Shown here: positions 51,832 through 64,000 of the stretch, piece by piece
How positions within the stretch are numbered: the stretch's first letter is position 1
Layout of the letters: every line of letters begins with the position of its first letter
Origin: Agelaius tricolor
Taxonomy: Eukaryota > Chordata > Aves > Passeriformes > Icteridae
NCBI GenBank assembly: GCA_023055355.1
Contig: JALJCS010000001.1
Location: 96,891,381 to 96,955,380 of the forward strand
Length of the DNA stretch: 64,000 nucleotides
Reading direction: 5' to 3'
Notes under the pieces: generated by a model
The model's database searches: none
Told to the model about the DNA's origin: nothing
What the model saw: the letters and a program-made list of their open reading frames with translations, nothing else
Made by a program: the position numbers and the translations under genes

Positions 51832-54800
51832 GCACACAGCAATAAAAGCGTTCCTGTACTCTCTGTAGCCTCAACTTTAGCCTGGAGGAAAATGTACTTT
51901 TCCTTCAGGGAAAACACTTTTAATTTTCTTGTTCATTCAGTTCTTGGCCTCTGACAAAGGAGTCAAAAGGGTGGCAGTTGCCAAAGTCACTTATTGATTT
52001 TCTTGGTTTATTTATGAATTCCAGACATACAAGTGCCTGTCTTCGAATTTTAACACCTGGTATTTCACACCATTAAGTATATTGCCAGGAGGACTACTTC
52101 CTTTCCACCCCTGCAACTTCCACATAACTAGTGAGCTGCCCTCACAGAAAGTTCATCAAACTTTGGCTTTCATAGAAAGCTTTCAAATTTAGGTCTTCTT
52201 CACTAGAGCTGTATGTGAAAGTTACCTGCCTTTTCTACTTTAAATAAGGCTTTCTTTGGTGGTCTTAGTCTACCAGTACACGGGAAAAAAAGCTTTGTAT
52301 TAAGATGAAATGTAATAGAAAGCAAAGATAAAAGTAAAAAGGTACAATATGAGATCAACGGGAAGTTTCAAGGCTAATCCCAGTACAATGCATTGCAGTA
52401 ATCTAAACAGAATGAGACAAAAACCATGAATCACTCTGTCCAGGTCTTGGTTTCAGAGAAATATGGCAAACACTTATATGCAGGCAGAAAAAAACACACA
52501 AACATAAATGTTTCAGGGATACAGCTGAAAGCACTCCCAAACTACAAACCCTGTAAAAAACTAAGAGGGCAAACCCCTTTATAACAAGGAGCATTCCTGT
52601 TGCTGCTGTTCTCCTCAAGGCTCTTCCCTCATATTGTTCATGTCATTAATTTTACTTTACATCACCAAAATCTCAGGTTTTTCCCTTTGATCCCATACAG
52701 AGCAAAAACCAAGAAAGAATCAGATCACCTTGGCTGAATGAAAGATATAGCATTGTCTCACCATCCTTGTAACCAGAACTCCTCAGCTCCTTTTCTACAT
52801 GAGCTGCTTAAACCTGGTCAGACAGGGACAAGCTCAGAATTTGAAACAGGCCCACCAGAAAAAGGGAGGTTACAAGTGAACAAACCTGTATATTCCTGAA
52901 CTGACCAGTTGACTCCCAAGAACTAGAAAGAACTTGATAGAACTTGAGTGGATAATTGTTTGAAAAATACCTTTTTAAGGGGTGGCGTTTTGTTTTAAGT
53001 TAATGAAGAAAGATATAAAAACCCTTTGCAAGATAAATGATGAAAATATTTTGCTTGAAAAAGTGAGAGCTTTTTAATTTAAAAACAACAATCAATATAA
53101 TATCATTTAAAAACACAAAATACAAGAATCAAAATATATTAGTGAGGTTCTATATTCTTAGAATAGATTTCTCATCAAAAAATCAATATCTAATTTTGCT
53201 CTGAAATACAAGAAAAATGTACTGTGCATTTAATCTCATAAGGAATTTACACACTTTTTACATATACACTAGCAGAATCAATTGATATAATTCTGCAATT
53301 TCCACCTTTGAGTAAATACAGCTCCTTTCTGTGAGAATATTGAAAAACAGCTTCTTGGAGAAACAAAAGGAAAACAATATACACTATCAGACTGCAGGAA
53401 GTTAGGGGTATGCAGAACACAAAATAATTTAAAAATACAGATACACTTCCAAACAGTGATAAATAAAGTGGGGTGTTTTTTTGTTTGTTTGGGGTTTAAG
53501 TTTGTTTGGTCTTCTTTTAATTTTTTTTTCAGAAAAGCAGGTAGCCATGCCTTGGTTTCACTTCTCTTAGGTTTACTTTCTATGTAAGGTTTGGAGTGTA
53601 ACTGAACAATTACTGGAAGCATTTGAGTAAAATGTGCTTCAGTCTGCAAAACACAAGATTTACACAGGGGTATCCCATTTCAACAGACTGAAGAACTCTT
53701 TGGTTTTACTTCAGTTAACAGATGTGCTTCCAGTGAGACTTGTTCTAGTCAGAGAGTCACCACAGTTATTCAAACTCAGCAGAGACACAGGACCACAGAA
53801 ATATGTTTTGCTGGTCCATTGTAGCAACAGTCTCACTCGTCCTTAAGATACGACTGCAAGAAAATTGTCCAATTTTCAGCTTTTTAACAACTTTCACCAA
53901 CGTACTCCACATGTTTACAGCAACACTAAGCAACATAATGTTGCAATTAAAGTCCATGAAGCAACTTGTACATATTTCTGAATAGTTCTATATTCTTAGG
54001 CACAAGCACATATACACATATAAAACTTCTTTTAATTCTCATCCATAAAATGCAAACCCATTACCCTGACACTTTGCAGGTAGCATCCTGGGCCAAAATC
54101 AATAGAGTTAACCTAGGGCCCTCATAAATTCTGTCCTTTCTTCTAAACTGCCTCAGCTCATGCTCCATGTGCTCCATCAAACAGCTGCCTTCCTGTTCCA
54201 TGTCTATAGCTAAAAACACATGACCAGCAGAACACTAAACTGTACAGCTGAAGTTTGTCATGCAATGTCAAACTTTCTGCAATAAATAACAGTACCAAGG
54301 AGACTTACCACTAAAATTAACTAAAATACTTATAGCTTTTTCACATTATTTTACTGCTCAAGCTTTCATTTTTCATATACATCTGTGCAGTATCATTTAA
54401 TCAGTACAAAATTTATTCTCCTGATGTCAAATGTCAAAATGATTCTAAAGTTAAGACTACAAATAGGCAAAAGTGCAATTACTTTACTTTGAATATAACT
54501 TCATATACAAGGGTAATTAAAAATGTAGAGAATAAGGAATATAAATTAAAAAATACTCTGCTTTCTTAGAATTTGCAAGTGCTAAAGAAATTGTGCAAAG
54601 AAACTGATGAGAAAGCTCAGACAGTTATTATATGTGGTTTTGCATAAATCTTGATGCTTTTTCCCAGACCAATGGAATCATTAAAAGAAAATAGTTACAC
54701 TAAAAAATCATGGCACAAAACACAAGTAAACATATTCAATCATTCAGCTCCCAGACTGGCCTTTCTTACATAAACTGCTTCATTGTAATTTCTTGCGAAA

Positions 54801-57800
54801 TCCTATTAGTAAATATTTAATCTTTAACATGATTAATAACCACAGATGTAAGCAGTTCACAGTGAAAACTCTGGATAGTTTGTATAGTGTAGGACCACAG
54901 ATTTTCTAAGTATCTGGAAAGAGAATACAGAATGATGTATCAATGGAACGATTGCATCATCCTAGTTTATGGATATGATTTTAAACCCTTCACAATATAT
55001 TCAAAGACTTTAAAATTAATATATATTTTACAAAAATGCAGGCAAAATCTTCATGAGCAGTGGCTACAAGATTCTTAGTGCTCGCTAGGCTCACAGTCCA
55101 AAGAAAGTTCAAAAAAATGTATGCCCTTTTATTAGACCAGCTAGAATAAGATGTAGACAGAGTTTTGGATACATAAAGACTTTGATCAATTCAGAGTATG
55201 CAGAATTGGTAACTTAGAGAAACACTTGAGAAGACACTTCACACTTAGGTCGTTCAAGCGTGTGAAGACTTCCATTAGCAATTTTCAGAATAAACAGAGT
55301 GCTCTGCTTCTTGCTAAAAGTAGTACCCTTTTTCCCTGCAATATAATAGTACTTACACTAAAATAATGTTGTTGGGCTGCTCTCCTTTCATGACCAATGT
55401 CCCAGTAAATTTCACATAATGAAGTTTGAAAAGTAACTCTCAATTAAGGATCTTCAAATAACTGTATTCTGAAACAAGGCATTTAAACAAGCATTCTAGA
55501 AATTCACGAGAAGTTAGTGTTTATCTAAAGCCCAAAATACACAGAAAATTATTTTTTGGTTACACCTCAGATCCTCAATATTTGAAACAGTTAATTTGCT
55601 AAATCCACCACAGTCATCACTAAGAAGTGTAGCTCTATCTGCTGGGCTCATCCCTGATCAAAAAGCAACTCTCAGGGCAAATACTGATCTTCAGTGACTC
55701 CAGGAGGCCTTAAAATAGGAAAGACAGATGAAAACATTAGGAGATTTCTAACACTATGTTTTTATTACAAATATCTGAAAAAACTCCATATACAGACAGG
55801 TACATTCCCTTATCTTCAATAGTATGAACAGTGCTTACCATAGGCAAAGTGTACAAAGTCCTAACTTTGAAAATGAGACACACAAAATGTGAAGAAACTC
55901 TGAAATTTTTACCTAAATAGGTGTTCTAAATCAATCCAGAACTGTCTGGAAAAAGCTACTCATCATGCTGTGTCTCTTCATGCCTCTGAAGTGGCAACTG
56001 TATGAATGGTTTTGTGTGTTATTATTCTGAAAATTGCAACTAGCTCTTCTTGCCTCTGTAACAGTGCCAGAAAATATATTTGGAACATGGCTTTCTTGCT
56101 TAAAAGTCTCTGGACATAAGTATCTGACATGCAATCAAATTTTGAAGATGATTACTTCAGTTCTAAGTACAAAGAACTACAACGCTATCCTATCAATTGT
56201 CTTATCTAAGAAACCATTAAATCAGGCTCATAGTTGTATTATTTTCTGCTGCTGCTGCTTGTTGTGAATATCAAAAGTAAGTCTGACTGAAATTTACTGT
56301 CTAGATTCCCAAACTAAGCTACACTATAAACACTGCATAATATTTTACCGTATCTGTGAAGTATAAAATAAGGGACAAAACAACAATAATTCTTGACAGA
56401 TGTAGATATCTGATAAGGTATCTGCGTCCTTACAGATCTACTACCTGGATTTGACTGAGGCAAATCATACAGAGGTGTAAATCTGGTGAGGTGTAAATAA
56501 TTTCAGTAATTGTAAATTTATGCAAGTATTTTCAAAAAGCAGAATGATACTACTCACTCTGTGTTTGTAACTGATGACATAAGATTTTTTTACATGTTTT
56601 ATTATTGCTGGGAACTGAATTCAGACTATAGGCATGCAAGCTTTTTCCCCTAAAACATAATTGCATGCTAACATCTATTAATTAAAACTGATAGGCCCAG
56701 GGGAGTAGACAAATGCAGCAGCCACCAGTGGATAGAGCGAAGGAGAAGGTAAAATGAGCTGGAAATTATAATTGGCTCTAACTATTGGCAACCCAAAACA
56801 GAATTTCAGTTTTGTCATTTTCCACCTTCAATAATGCCTGCATTTCAACAAGCTTGAATACAGGGGCAGCAGTATTTTTAAATAGCCTTTTCTTAAGGCA
56901 TTAATCTCAAGTCTTAAAATGCTTAGTAACCACTTGATGAAGGAAGCACACTACGTCTTTGTGAGATGCTTTCCTACCCAAGGATGCAAAAGATTCTTTG
57001 TATGAGTCTTCAGAAATAAAAGGGTATTGACAAGACTGAGAATTTCAAATCTCTCTTAATGCTGTTCTCCCTCTGCTATCTTCCAGAAAAATAAACATCA
57101 GGATAGTACCCTCCCCCTCTAAGAAGAAGCCTTTTCTACATAATTCCTTTTAAGATAAGGTTTATAACAACTCTGTACTTTTAGAAGTTCCTGCCCAGAG
57201 ATCATGTTTTTTTCACAGAGTCTTTGTCTTCACCCTTCTGCAGGGCACAGATAATGCCCTGAATTTGAAGAATGACAGACTTCTTAGTTAGAAAGTACTT
57301 CTGCAATGTCAGACAAAGCTGGCAATGAAGCTCTGGCAGAATCTTGCATCAAGTGGAGAATCATGTGGGAAGACGCATGCGCAGCAATAACGCCCTGTGC
57401 ATTCCAATAAAACCACTTCAACTGGGGCCAGGAAAGAGCTCTGGACAACAGTTTGCACCTCAGACATTCCGAAAGCTCAACATTTGCCCATCTGAAGCCT
57501 GTGTCTTAAAGATGGTAGGGATGCTTATTGCTGTCTGTCATCCCCTATCACCTCCCATTCTTCTGTAGCTTTTAAGAAATGCCTATCAATCTGCTATTGT
57601 CTGCTGACAGTCTCCTGCTCCTCCTCAGCAGTGAGATGCTGCCCAGTAGATCAGTCAATGACTGCCTCATAATTGCCTTGCTAGTGACTGTGTTCAATTC
57701 TGAGTATGTTTTGAATCCTCAGTCTCCTTAGAAAAATGAGTCCACCCTCAAGTGAAAAAATCACTATGAATTCTCTGAAATACCCTCAAAGTCATGAAAA

Positions 57801-58194
57801 CACTCCTTGCAATTCTGAGGTCACCACAAGTTGTCTTCTTGATAAAAACACATTTATGGCCATACCTGCCCTCTCAGACTGATGAAAACCTGAGGCTTCA
57901 AATGTTGTTAAATGTCTTCTGATGCTTCCATTGGCCAAAAGGCCACTACAGTTTCTGCACTGTTCAAATTCTCTCTTGTCCTCTCTGAGCAAAGGCCTTG
58001 GGCAGTAAAGAGGAAAGGGTGAGGAGCAGTGACCAAGGCAATCCTTCCTCTGAATGATTTGAGAATATGTTTAGATACTGGTCTCTCTTGTAAGCCTGAA
58101 AACATCCAGCATAAGTCTTGCACAAGGAGAAAAATCCCAGGGGCCCAACCAGCTGGAAAGAAGAGAGAGAAGCACAGAAGCAACTGAGAATTCC
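51832..58194. other. Unique AT-rich DNA
   Basis: About 6.4 kb with no recognisable repeat family, RNA gene or exon. A 123-codon minus-strand frame (53278-53649) is Lys/Phe-rich and has no recognisable domain. The low repeat density contrasts with the 32-52 kb segment. Confidence 0.55.
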
Positions 58195-58775
58195 TGGTCA
58201 ACACCAAGCTGAACATGAGCCAGCAACACACACTTCCAGCAAAGGAGGCCAATGCCATCCTGGGCTGCCCTGGAAAAGCATCATCAGCAGACTGAAAGTG
58301 ATGATCTTTGCTTTCTGCCACATCTGGATGATAAATCTACTTCTGGGCTCCTCAGTATAAGAAAGACATGCTGGAGCCAGTGCAGCAAGGAGCTATAAAT
58401 ACAGACAAGGGATGGGAGCACATCACAATGAGGAAAGGCTGAGAGAGCGGGGCTGTCCAGCCTGAGGAAAGACTATCCAGAATACTTTTTACACGTGTAA
58501 ATTCCTAGTGGGGAGGACTAAAGCAGACAGAGCCAAACTCTTCCCAGACTTGCCCAGCAACTGGACGAGAAGCAATGGACACAAACTGAAACCTGGAAAG
58601 TTCCATCTGAATTATTACTGTGAAGGTAGCTGAACACTGGAAAAGACTGTCCAGAGAGTTTGTGGAGTCTCCATCCTTGGAGACACTCCAAAACCACCTG
58701 CACTTGGTCCTGGGCTACCTGCTGCAGGTGGCCCTGCACTCAGTAGGGGGCTGTATCAGACAATCTCCAGAAGTA
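58195..58775 (+). mobile_element. CR1 3' fragment
   Basis: It begins in the ORF2 C-terminus (AAGCTGAACATGAGCCAGCA at 58206-58225, then GGCCAATGCCATCCTGGGCT). It continues with the ATGGGAGCACATCACAATGA segment and the 3' UTR (GTGGAGTCTCCATCCTTGGA at 58662-58681), and fades at about 58775 in CAGACAATCTCCAGAAGT. No octamer tail is visible. It is diverged, with internal deletions. Confidence 0.9.
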
Positions 58776-61599
58776 AAATCGTTTCATGGTGGATTTGTAC
58801 ACTCGGGTGTCAGGATCAGAGTTGGCACTGCCAGGAAGAGGTGCAAGGTAATATTTGAACAGTCTTTCTGGGTGATTTGAGGAGCTTAAAATACCCATGC
58901 ACACAGTAAGCAACCTGCACTCTGCTCCGTACAACACCATAGGGTCTGAAACATGGCAGTTCCAAACTGCTTTAAGTACAAAGGAAGAAATAAAGGCTCT
59001 CAAGCAGAAGCCTCCATTCCTCCTGCTCCACTGCAGGGAAAGTGAGATTCATGCAGCCATGGAAAGAATAAATAAGAGCGAGGCTGAATCAGAGGAGAGA
59101 GTCTTGGTATTGTTTATCTATTTCATCCTTCAATTCCTTGGTGCCAAATGCACAACCAGTTCTCAGAACTCTCAATTCCTCCATTGTTTCTCAGTGGAAT
59201 TAAAGATAGGCTTTCGACCTTTCAATCTAAAGATAAGATAAAGCCAGACTTCCGCAAGATGGCCCCTTCACTCTCACTTTTATTTCTGGAAAGTGGCCCA
59301 GTTTCAACAGAGAGGAAGAATGATCCTACTTCTTCCTTCCCTGCTGTTTATGGAAGGGCAATTACTACCAGGGACTTACAGCATCCAGGCTAAGAAGGTC
59401 TTGGAACCATACTTCCTCCTGTTGCCCATGGGTACTGTACAAAATGAGGACGGCACCCCCTTTGAGCAGTATTCAATGTTTTCTGACATGTTAGGTGTGG
59501 TCCAAGAGCTAGAAAGGGACAAGGAAAGACACCATCTCCAGAAAACTGCTTGAGAGCACAAGCCTCCTGGTCATTGGTTAATCTTCAGTTACACAGTAGT
59601 GCAGGCTGGAAGTTTCCAGGTGCCCCAAGGGAATTACAGAGAAGTTACTTTGCAAACCCTGAAACAGATATTCTCACCAACTGCAAGTGATCAGGATTTG
59701 GCAGCCCTGAAAGATGAGCAGCTGCAATATCCCTATTGATTCTAGAGATCTGACTTTTATTAAAATTATGCTTGTGTACCACACTAGGTGGTCAAAATAG
59801 GGTATTAGCATCAATTTTCCCCTAATTATTAACTGATATGAAAAATCCTGAGATAACTTTTAAAATGGGAAGATTTCAAGTATGTGCTACCCCTCTACTG
59901 AAGCTACTCAATTAGAGTTACAAAACTACTAAATTACTAAACTCCTGTGTCTTAGTTAATTTTCGTACTACTGCATCAGACAACAATCTCACAGCCTTCT
60001 TATGTCCCATCAGAAGCTTAGTAAGAGCTTTTATCCCCTCTTAAGTTTGCTCCAGCAAATGAATGCCACGGTAACTAGGAACCACTTCCTAATTACTGGC
60101 CAAAATTTGAACAGAACTGGAACTCAACTAGCTGTGTTCTCAGCTGCCATAGTTTCCACTTAGTACTTGCCTAACCCAATGAGCTAAGGCACACAACTAC
60201 ATATAAGCAAACTTCATCTTAAGTACACACATATATATAATTCTGTGATTTCTCTGTGATTGCAGTTTGCTGTATATATCTGTGTTTTTTTCAGTTCAAG
60301 GCACCTTATACCCACAAGCAAAATAGTTGTCTCAGGCTATCTAGTGCTTAAATGTACACTCTAAATCTTCAAACATTTTTTTCTTTCAATTTTACACACA
60401 CACACACTTTTGCAAATGATGGTTTGTTTTGCTCTTCAGTCTCATTGAAAACTTACCCTTTCATGCTTCTTCACAATTTTTTAGTCACATCAGTCACCTG
60501 TTGGGCAATATCTGGACTACAGGCTAGACATCAGCCACTCAACATGAAACTCCTCCCTTCCAGCTACAGGAGTATCTCCCAAGTAAAACAGGAAAAAATG
60601 CCTCCCATGTGAATTAGTCTGCAAGAGGAGGCCATTTTACTACTGTTCTATGCAAACATTTATTCATACAAAGAAAGCGAAAGCTTGGGTGTCTAAGGCC
60701 AAGTACCATTAAAAGAGATAATAGAGACTATAGTCTTCAGAGATATGCACAAAACCTAGCAAAGTCAGTGTGAAACAGGGAAACAAGAGTGGATGAGAGT
60801 TGAGCATACCATGTTAAAACCCCATCTACCCAATGGACTGCTCTGCATGCAGTTTTCAAAGGTGTGGCAAATAGGAAAGTGATGCTCTCCTGAAGCTCCA
60901 AGATGAGATAGAGGAGGAACTGCTTCCTACTCCCAGACTGTGAGACTGCACTGAAGAAGTTTCAGTTTCTACTTAGTGCCTGGCAAGCATCTAAGTGTTT
61001 ATGTGGATTTGAGTCTTTGGTGCCATGCAACAGACTAGGATCACAGTTCACTGAATGAAGGCATGGACATGGTCCCAGGAATACCTGGTGACACTGACCC
61101 TGTTACAGAAGGAATGCAGGACTTGCCTTTGAATGTGAAGGCAATTTCAAGGCAATCAGTTAATGGCAAAGTGTTCCTCAAGCCAAGGAACACCTGTTTG
61201 TAAATCATGCCAAAGAAGGAGCTCTCACAACAGCCCAAACTGCTCAACACATTACTCCATGGTATTCAACAAGTCGTAGGACAGAGCAAAGAGTTCCCCT
61301 TCCACAAACACCACCCACAGCAGTGTGAAATCTGGTATCAGAAGTGTGCGGGGAAGACAAGGTCCCTGCCGCTGACCAGGTGTGCCTAGAAAAAGCAAGC
61401 CACTGTGGCCAGTATAAGATGTACATCTTTATCCTAGGGGGATGACAAGCTCTGTTAGCCCCACACAGCTGAAGGAAACTCAGCAGACCAGCAACTGACA
61501 GACAGGGCAGTTCCTGGAAAGGAGTGAGCAGGTGGTCTCAGAGGGAAGGATGTGTTTGCAATGCTCCAGTGCAGGCAGTGAAAGCAGCTGAGTGCCCAC
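58776..61599. other. Unique non-coding DNA
   Basis: No family recognised. It contains a (CA)n run at 60394-60407 and several 60-114 codon frames (58897-59241 and 59293-59553, plus) with no domain that I can identify. Confidence 0.5.
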
Positions 61600-61665
61600 A
61601 GTCCTGCGCCCTGTAGGGCGCCCTGCTCGCGGCTGGCACGCTGCAGTACGCGCTGATGTCAGCAT
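61600..61665. other. Isolated CpG-rich micro-cluster
   Basis: Seven CpGs by hand count within about 60 bp, in surroundings that are nearly CpG-free. It includes the inverted repeat GCGCCC-TGTA-GGGCGC (61606-61621). It is too short to be called a CpG island. It could be an exon, a regulatory site or a young GC-rich repeat fragment. Confidence 0.5.
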
Positions 61666-62820
61666 GAACTGGCAGAGAGGGCTTACAAGGAGGCTTTTAG
61701 CTCAGTCAGAAACAGGGATCAGGAAGACAGAGAGGTACAGACCCAAAGGAGAGGGACACAGCCTCTTTACCGATCACCCTAGCTGCTTCCACTTCTCCTG
61801 AAATCCATATAGTCCACTCACACAAGCACTTCAAATTCCCCTGGATCCACAATTTTATAACCAGTCTATGAAGAATATAGTCATTTAACCACTATTTCTT
61901 CCTATTGTTTTCTGCTATGGGGAGCGCTGGAAAGGAAAATTACAAGTACTGTTTTAGAAACTTTCATTGCTATCAGGACATCCAGAACAGGAGAGAAATG
62001 CTGCACCCTTTTTAGCCCTTATGATTCATGAGACAGCACATATCCGGCCTCTGATCAGCTCAGGATTGAAGGTAGCCTAGTTTGCAGCACTGATTCTCAG
62101 CTTCACTTTCAGGGAAAATTACAGATTTGCATGTGGGTGTTACAGATGGAAACATTTCTCCACCAGGTGGTTTTAATGAAAACTGGTGGCAGTTTTGTTG
62201 AGACGTTTGGATAATCAGAAAATCTTTTAACAAAGATAATAGGAAGAGGTGGTGGTGATATCTGACTTTTATAATATAGCTGTGTCATCTGATAGCACCA
62301 CTGTATATTTGTAACAACTCATTATAAAATTATGGAAGCAAATTCTTGTCAAAAGTCCAGTCTTAAAAAGAGTTACTCCATGGAAAGGTGTGTAAAACTC
62401 TCTAAGAGTTGAATCATAACCCATTAAAAAATATATGCTGTGACTTGATTTTTACAAACTAACAATATAGCTAAAGTGAGTATACAGGTTTATAAGTTTT
62501 CCAATGTATTTTCCCTTCATTTCTGGCTCTTTAAATAAAGACAGAAATCTATTTAAAATCACAATTTCTCAGGCCAATAGAGAGTACACATTTTCATTAT
62601 TTGAAATAACTTTTGTAGGGAAATAGACTTTGAAATTTGGGTATTACAAACCTTTGAAAATAATATAAAGTAATTTCTAGTTGAATTCACAAAGCACCAT
62701 TTTTGCCCTCTTCTAAAAATTTTATTTTAAGTGTCCTAAGTTCATTTAGTGAAACTGCTGAAGATTCCCATAATCTCATAGGAAAGGAAGTATCAGTCCA
62801 GAATTCAGAAACATCAATGC
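61666..62820. other. Unique AT-rich DNA
   Basis: Nothing recognisable. Confidence 0.55.
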
Positions 62821-62900
62821 AAAAGAAAAAAAAAGGAAAGAAAAAAAAAATAAAAAGAAGAAAGAAAAAGAAAAAAAGGGGAGAGCTAAAAAGGAGGAAA
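62821..62900. repeat. A-rich polypurine tract
   Basis: About 80 bp of nearly pure A/G on the plus strand. The Lys-rich open frame across it (62703-63050) is a by-product of composition. Confidence 0.92.
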
Positions 62901-63419
62901 ATTTATTCTCTACCCAGTGTTAACAAGAATAGGGCTGAGAAAATACCATCTCTACAAATGGAAAGCCGCTGTAAGATTTATAGTATCCCTCTACAACATC
63001 ATTACAGAACCAGTAATCTTCTTCATGGAATAAAAGCTAAATATTTGTAGAGAAGTAGCTGTGCTGAAGGACGAGGAACAGGATACATATAGTTTAGAGC
63101 CTTTGAGCTGCTCCTTTATTTAATTTTTTTCCGATGAATAGAAACTGAGGAGGGATCCTTCACTCACGTTTCCCCAGAGTGACTAACACAATGCATTCCC
63201 ACAGAACATTTCTCATTCCAATCACCCCACCTCCAAGGGTAGCCACACCCCAAGCACAATGAACTGCAACAGCAAACTGAACTCTTCGTCTTGAACTGAG
63301 ATCCAAGCACCACAGTCCCGGACAGCTCCCAGCCAGTACAGCGCGGGCAGCTGGGCCTCAGCACCCACCATTGCACGGATCTCTAGTAGCCCCTGTACAA
63401 ATTCAGAGTCAAGAACGGA
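62901..63419. other. Unique DNA approaching the CpG island
   Basis: Base composition shifts from AT-rich to GC-richer from about 63160 onward. No exon is assigned. Confidence 0.5.
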
Positions 63420-64000
63420 TAGGAAGGGACAGGGACAACACTGTACTAAAACGCTGTCCCAGCTTCACCACGCACAGCCGAAGTCGGGAGCCTGCGGGGG
63501 TTGGGTCCCCAGCCGTGGGGACGCGCTGGCACCCGCATGGCTCAAGTGGGTATTTCCGATGCAGCCCAAAGAAACACCCAGATCACGTCACCCCTTCAGC
63601 GCATCCCTTCCGAGCACAGGTGCACGCAAGCAGGCGGCAGTGAGGTAAGGATACACCTCCTGTGGCACGGAGGGTCTGCGTGGCGTCAGAGGCTCCAGTC
63701 ACCTCTCCCACCACCTCCCGCCCGGAGCGAGCAGGCCTGACGGGCTGTCACAAGAGGAGGAACCGTCATTCTCCTCCACAGGCCACGACTCCAATCTGTT
63801 TATTCTCATCACTCGCAGTAGGCGATTCAGCAACGTTACGTTTGAAGCCTCCGACTGACGGAGGAGGCTAAAAAATGTGATCACATGCGATGCTTGGCAG
63901 GGACGAGGGGGTGAGGGAAAAGGTTCAAAAGAGGCTGTGAGGATCTGGTTTCCAAACATGGCACCTACCCACACCCCGCGTTCCCCGCACCCCTCCCCGT
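63420..64000. promoter_or_regulatory. CpG island, open at the right edge
   Basis: About 36 CpGs by hand count in 580 bp. With GC content close to 58% this gives an observed/expected ratio of roughly 0.7, unlike the rest of the window. Promoter-type elements present are TCACGTCA (63583-63590, CRE/E-box-like), CCCGCCC (63717-63723, a GC box on the minus strand) and CCAAT (63791-63795). In birds such islands mark gene promoters and first exons, so a gene probably starts here or just beyond the window. Transcription direction is undecided. Confidence 0.75.
63642..63650 (+). other. Consensus splice-donor-like site in the CpG island
   Basis: GAG|GTAAGG with the GT at 63645-63646 matches the vertebrate 5' splice-site consensus very well. 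It could end a non-coding or short coding first exon transcribed rightward. Upstream frames (63371-63643; 63501-63740) contain no recognised domain, so this is only a candidate. Confidence 0.3.

Noticed and set aside
59293..59553. 86-codon plus-strand frame
   Set aside because: No domain or family recognised, and overlapping frames on both strands. Not enough to call a gene or pseudogene.
62703..63050. Lys-rich 115-codon frame
   Set aside because: Its open length is due to the A-rich polypurine tract.
1..64000. tRNA, rRNA, CRISPR or bacterial-type operon features
   Set aside because: I scanned by eye for T-arm/B-box-like GGTTCGA motifs and regular spacer repeats and saw none. The sequence is vertebrate non-coding DNA, so ribosome binding sites and operons do not apply.

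Overview
This window looks like non-coding DNA from a bird. The evidence is the repeat content. At least ten fragments of CR1 LINEs are present, several with the typical CR1 3' end (tandem ATTCTATG-like octamers after a TTGGA..TTTCCAAC-type motif). There is also a fragmented LTR that I recognise from memory as a family of avian endogenous retroviruses. Background DNA is AT-rich and CpG-poor. I found no complete protein-coding gene, no tRNA or rRNA gene and no CRISPR array. The longest open frames are remnants of CR1 ORF2 or chance frames.

Layout. 1-7.5 kb: unique AT-rich DNA with a poly-T tract (4.2 kb) and an (AAAAT/AAATG)n microsatellite (4.7 kb). 7.57-9.5 kb: an old minus-strand CR1 with a decayed reverse transcriptase and, on its 5' side, a block resembling CR1 ORF1. 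10.1-12.5 kb: a second minus-strand CR1 and a plus-strand CR1 tail. 12.5-31.8 kb: mostly unique DNA with a nested inverted repeat (13.6 kb), a 10-bp hairpin (20.2 kb), a short CR1 tail (21.85 kb) and a very old CR1 remnant (24.2 kb). 31.8-51.8 kb: the repeat-rich core. It holds a 1.8-kb plus-strand CR1, a TATA-containing LTR-like block (35.2 kb), a (TA)n tract, a minus-strand CR1 (37.3 kb), plus-strand CR1s at 42.5 and 44.5 kb, a long (CTTTT)n tract (45.8 kb), a perfect 14-bp-stem hairpin (47.7 kb), and an LTR split by a minus-strand CR1 (49.97-51.83 kb). 51.8-63.4 kb: mostly unique, with one CR1 tail (58.2 kb) and a tiny CpG cluster (61.6 kb). 63.42-64.0 kb: a CpG island running off the right edge, probably the promoter flank or first exon of a gene outside the window.

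The strongest oddity is the CR1 pair at 32.7 and 44.5 kb. They share about 592 bp with only 6 differences and no indels, including the same inactivating lesions. Their 3' tails are clearly diverged, and their 5' sides differ by a 9-bp indel and by truncation. Retrotransposition copies from the 3' end, so this mosaic fits interlocus gene conversion (or an assembly artefact) better than two insertions. The second oddity is the LTR whose middle appears to be replaced by a CR1. Nothing here supports a new multi-gene system. CR1 and LTR family assignments come from remembered consensus features and were not checked by database search.
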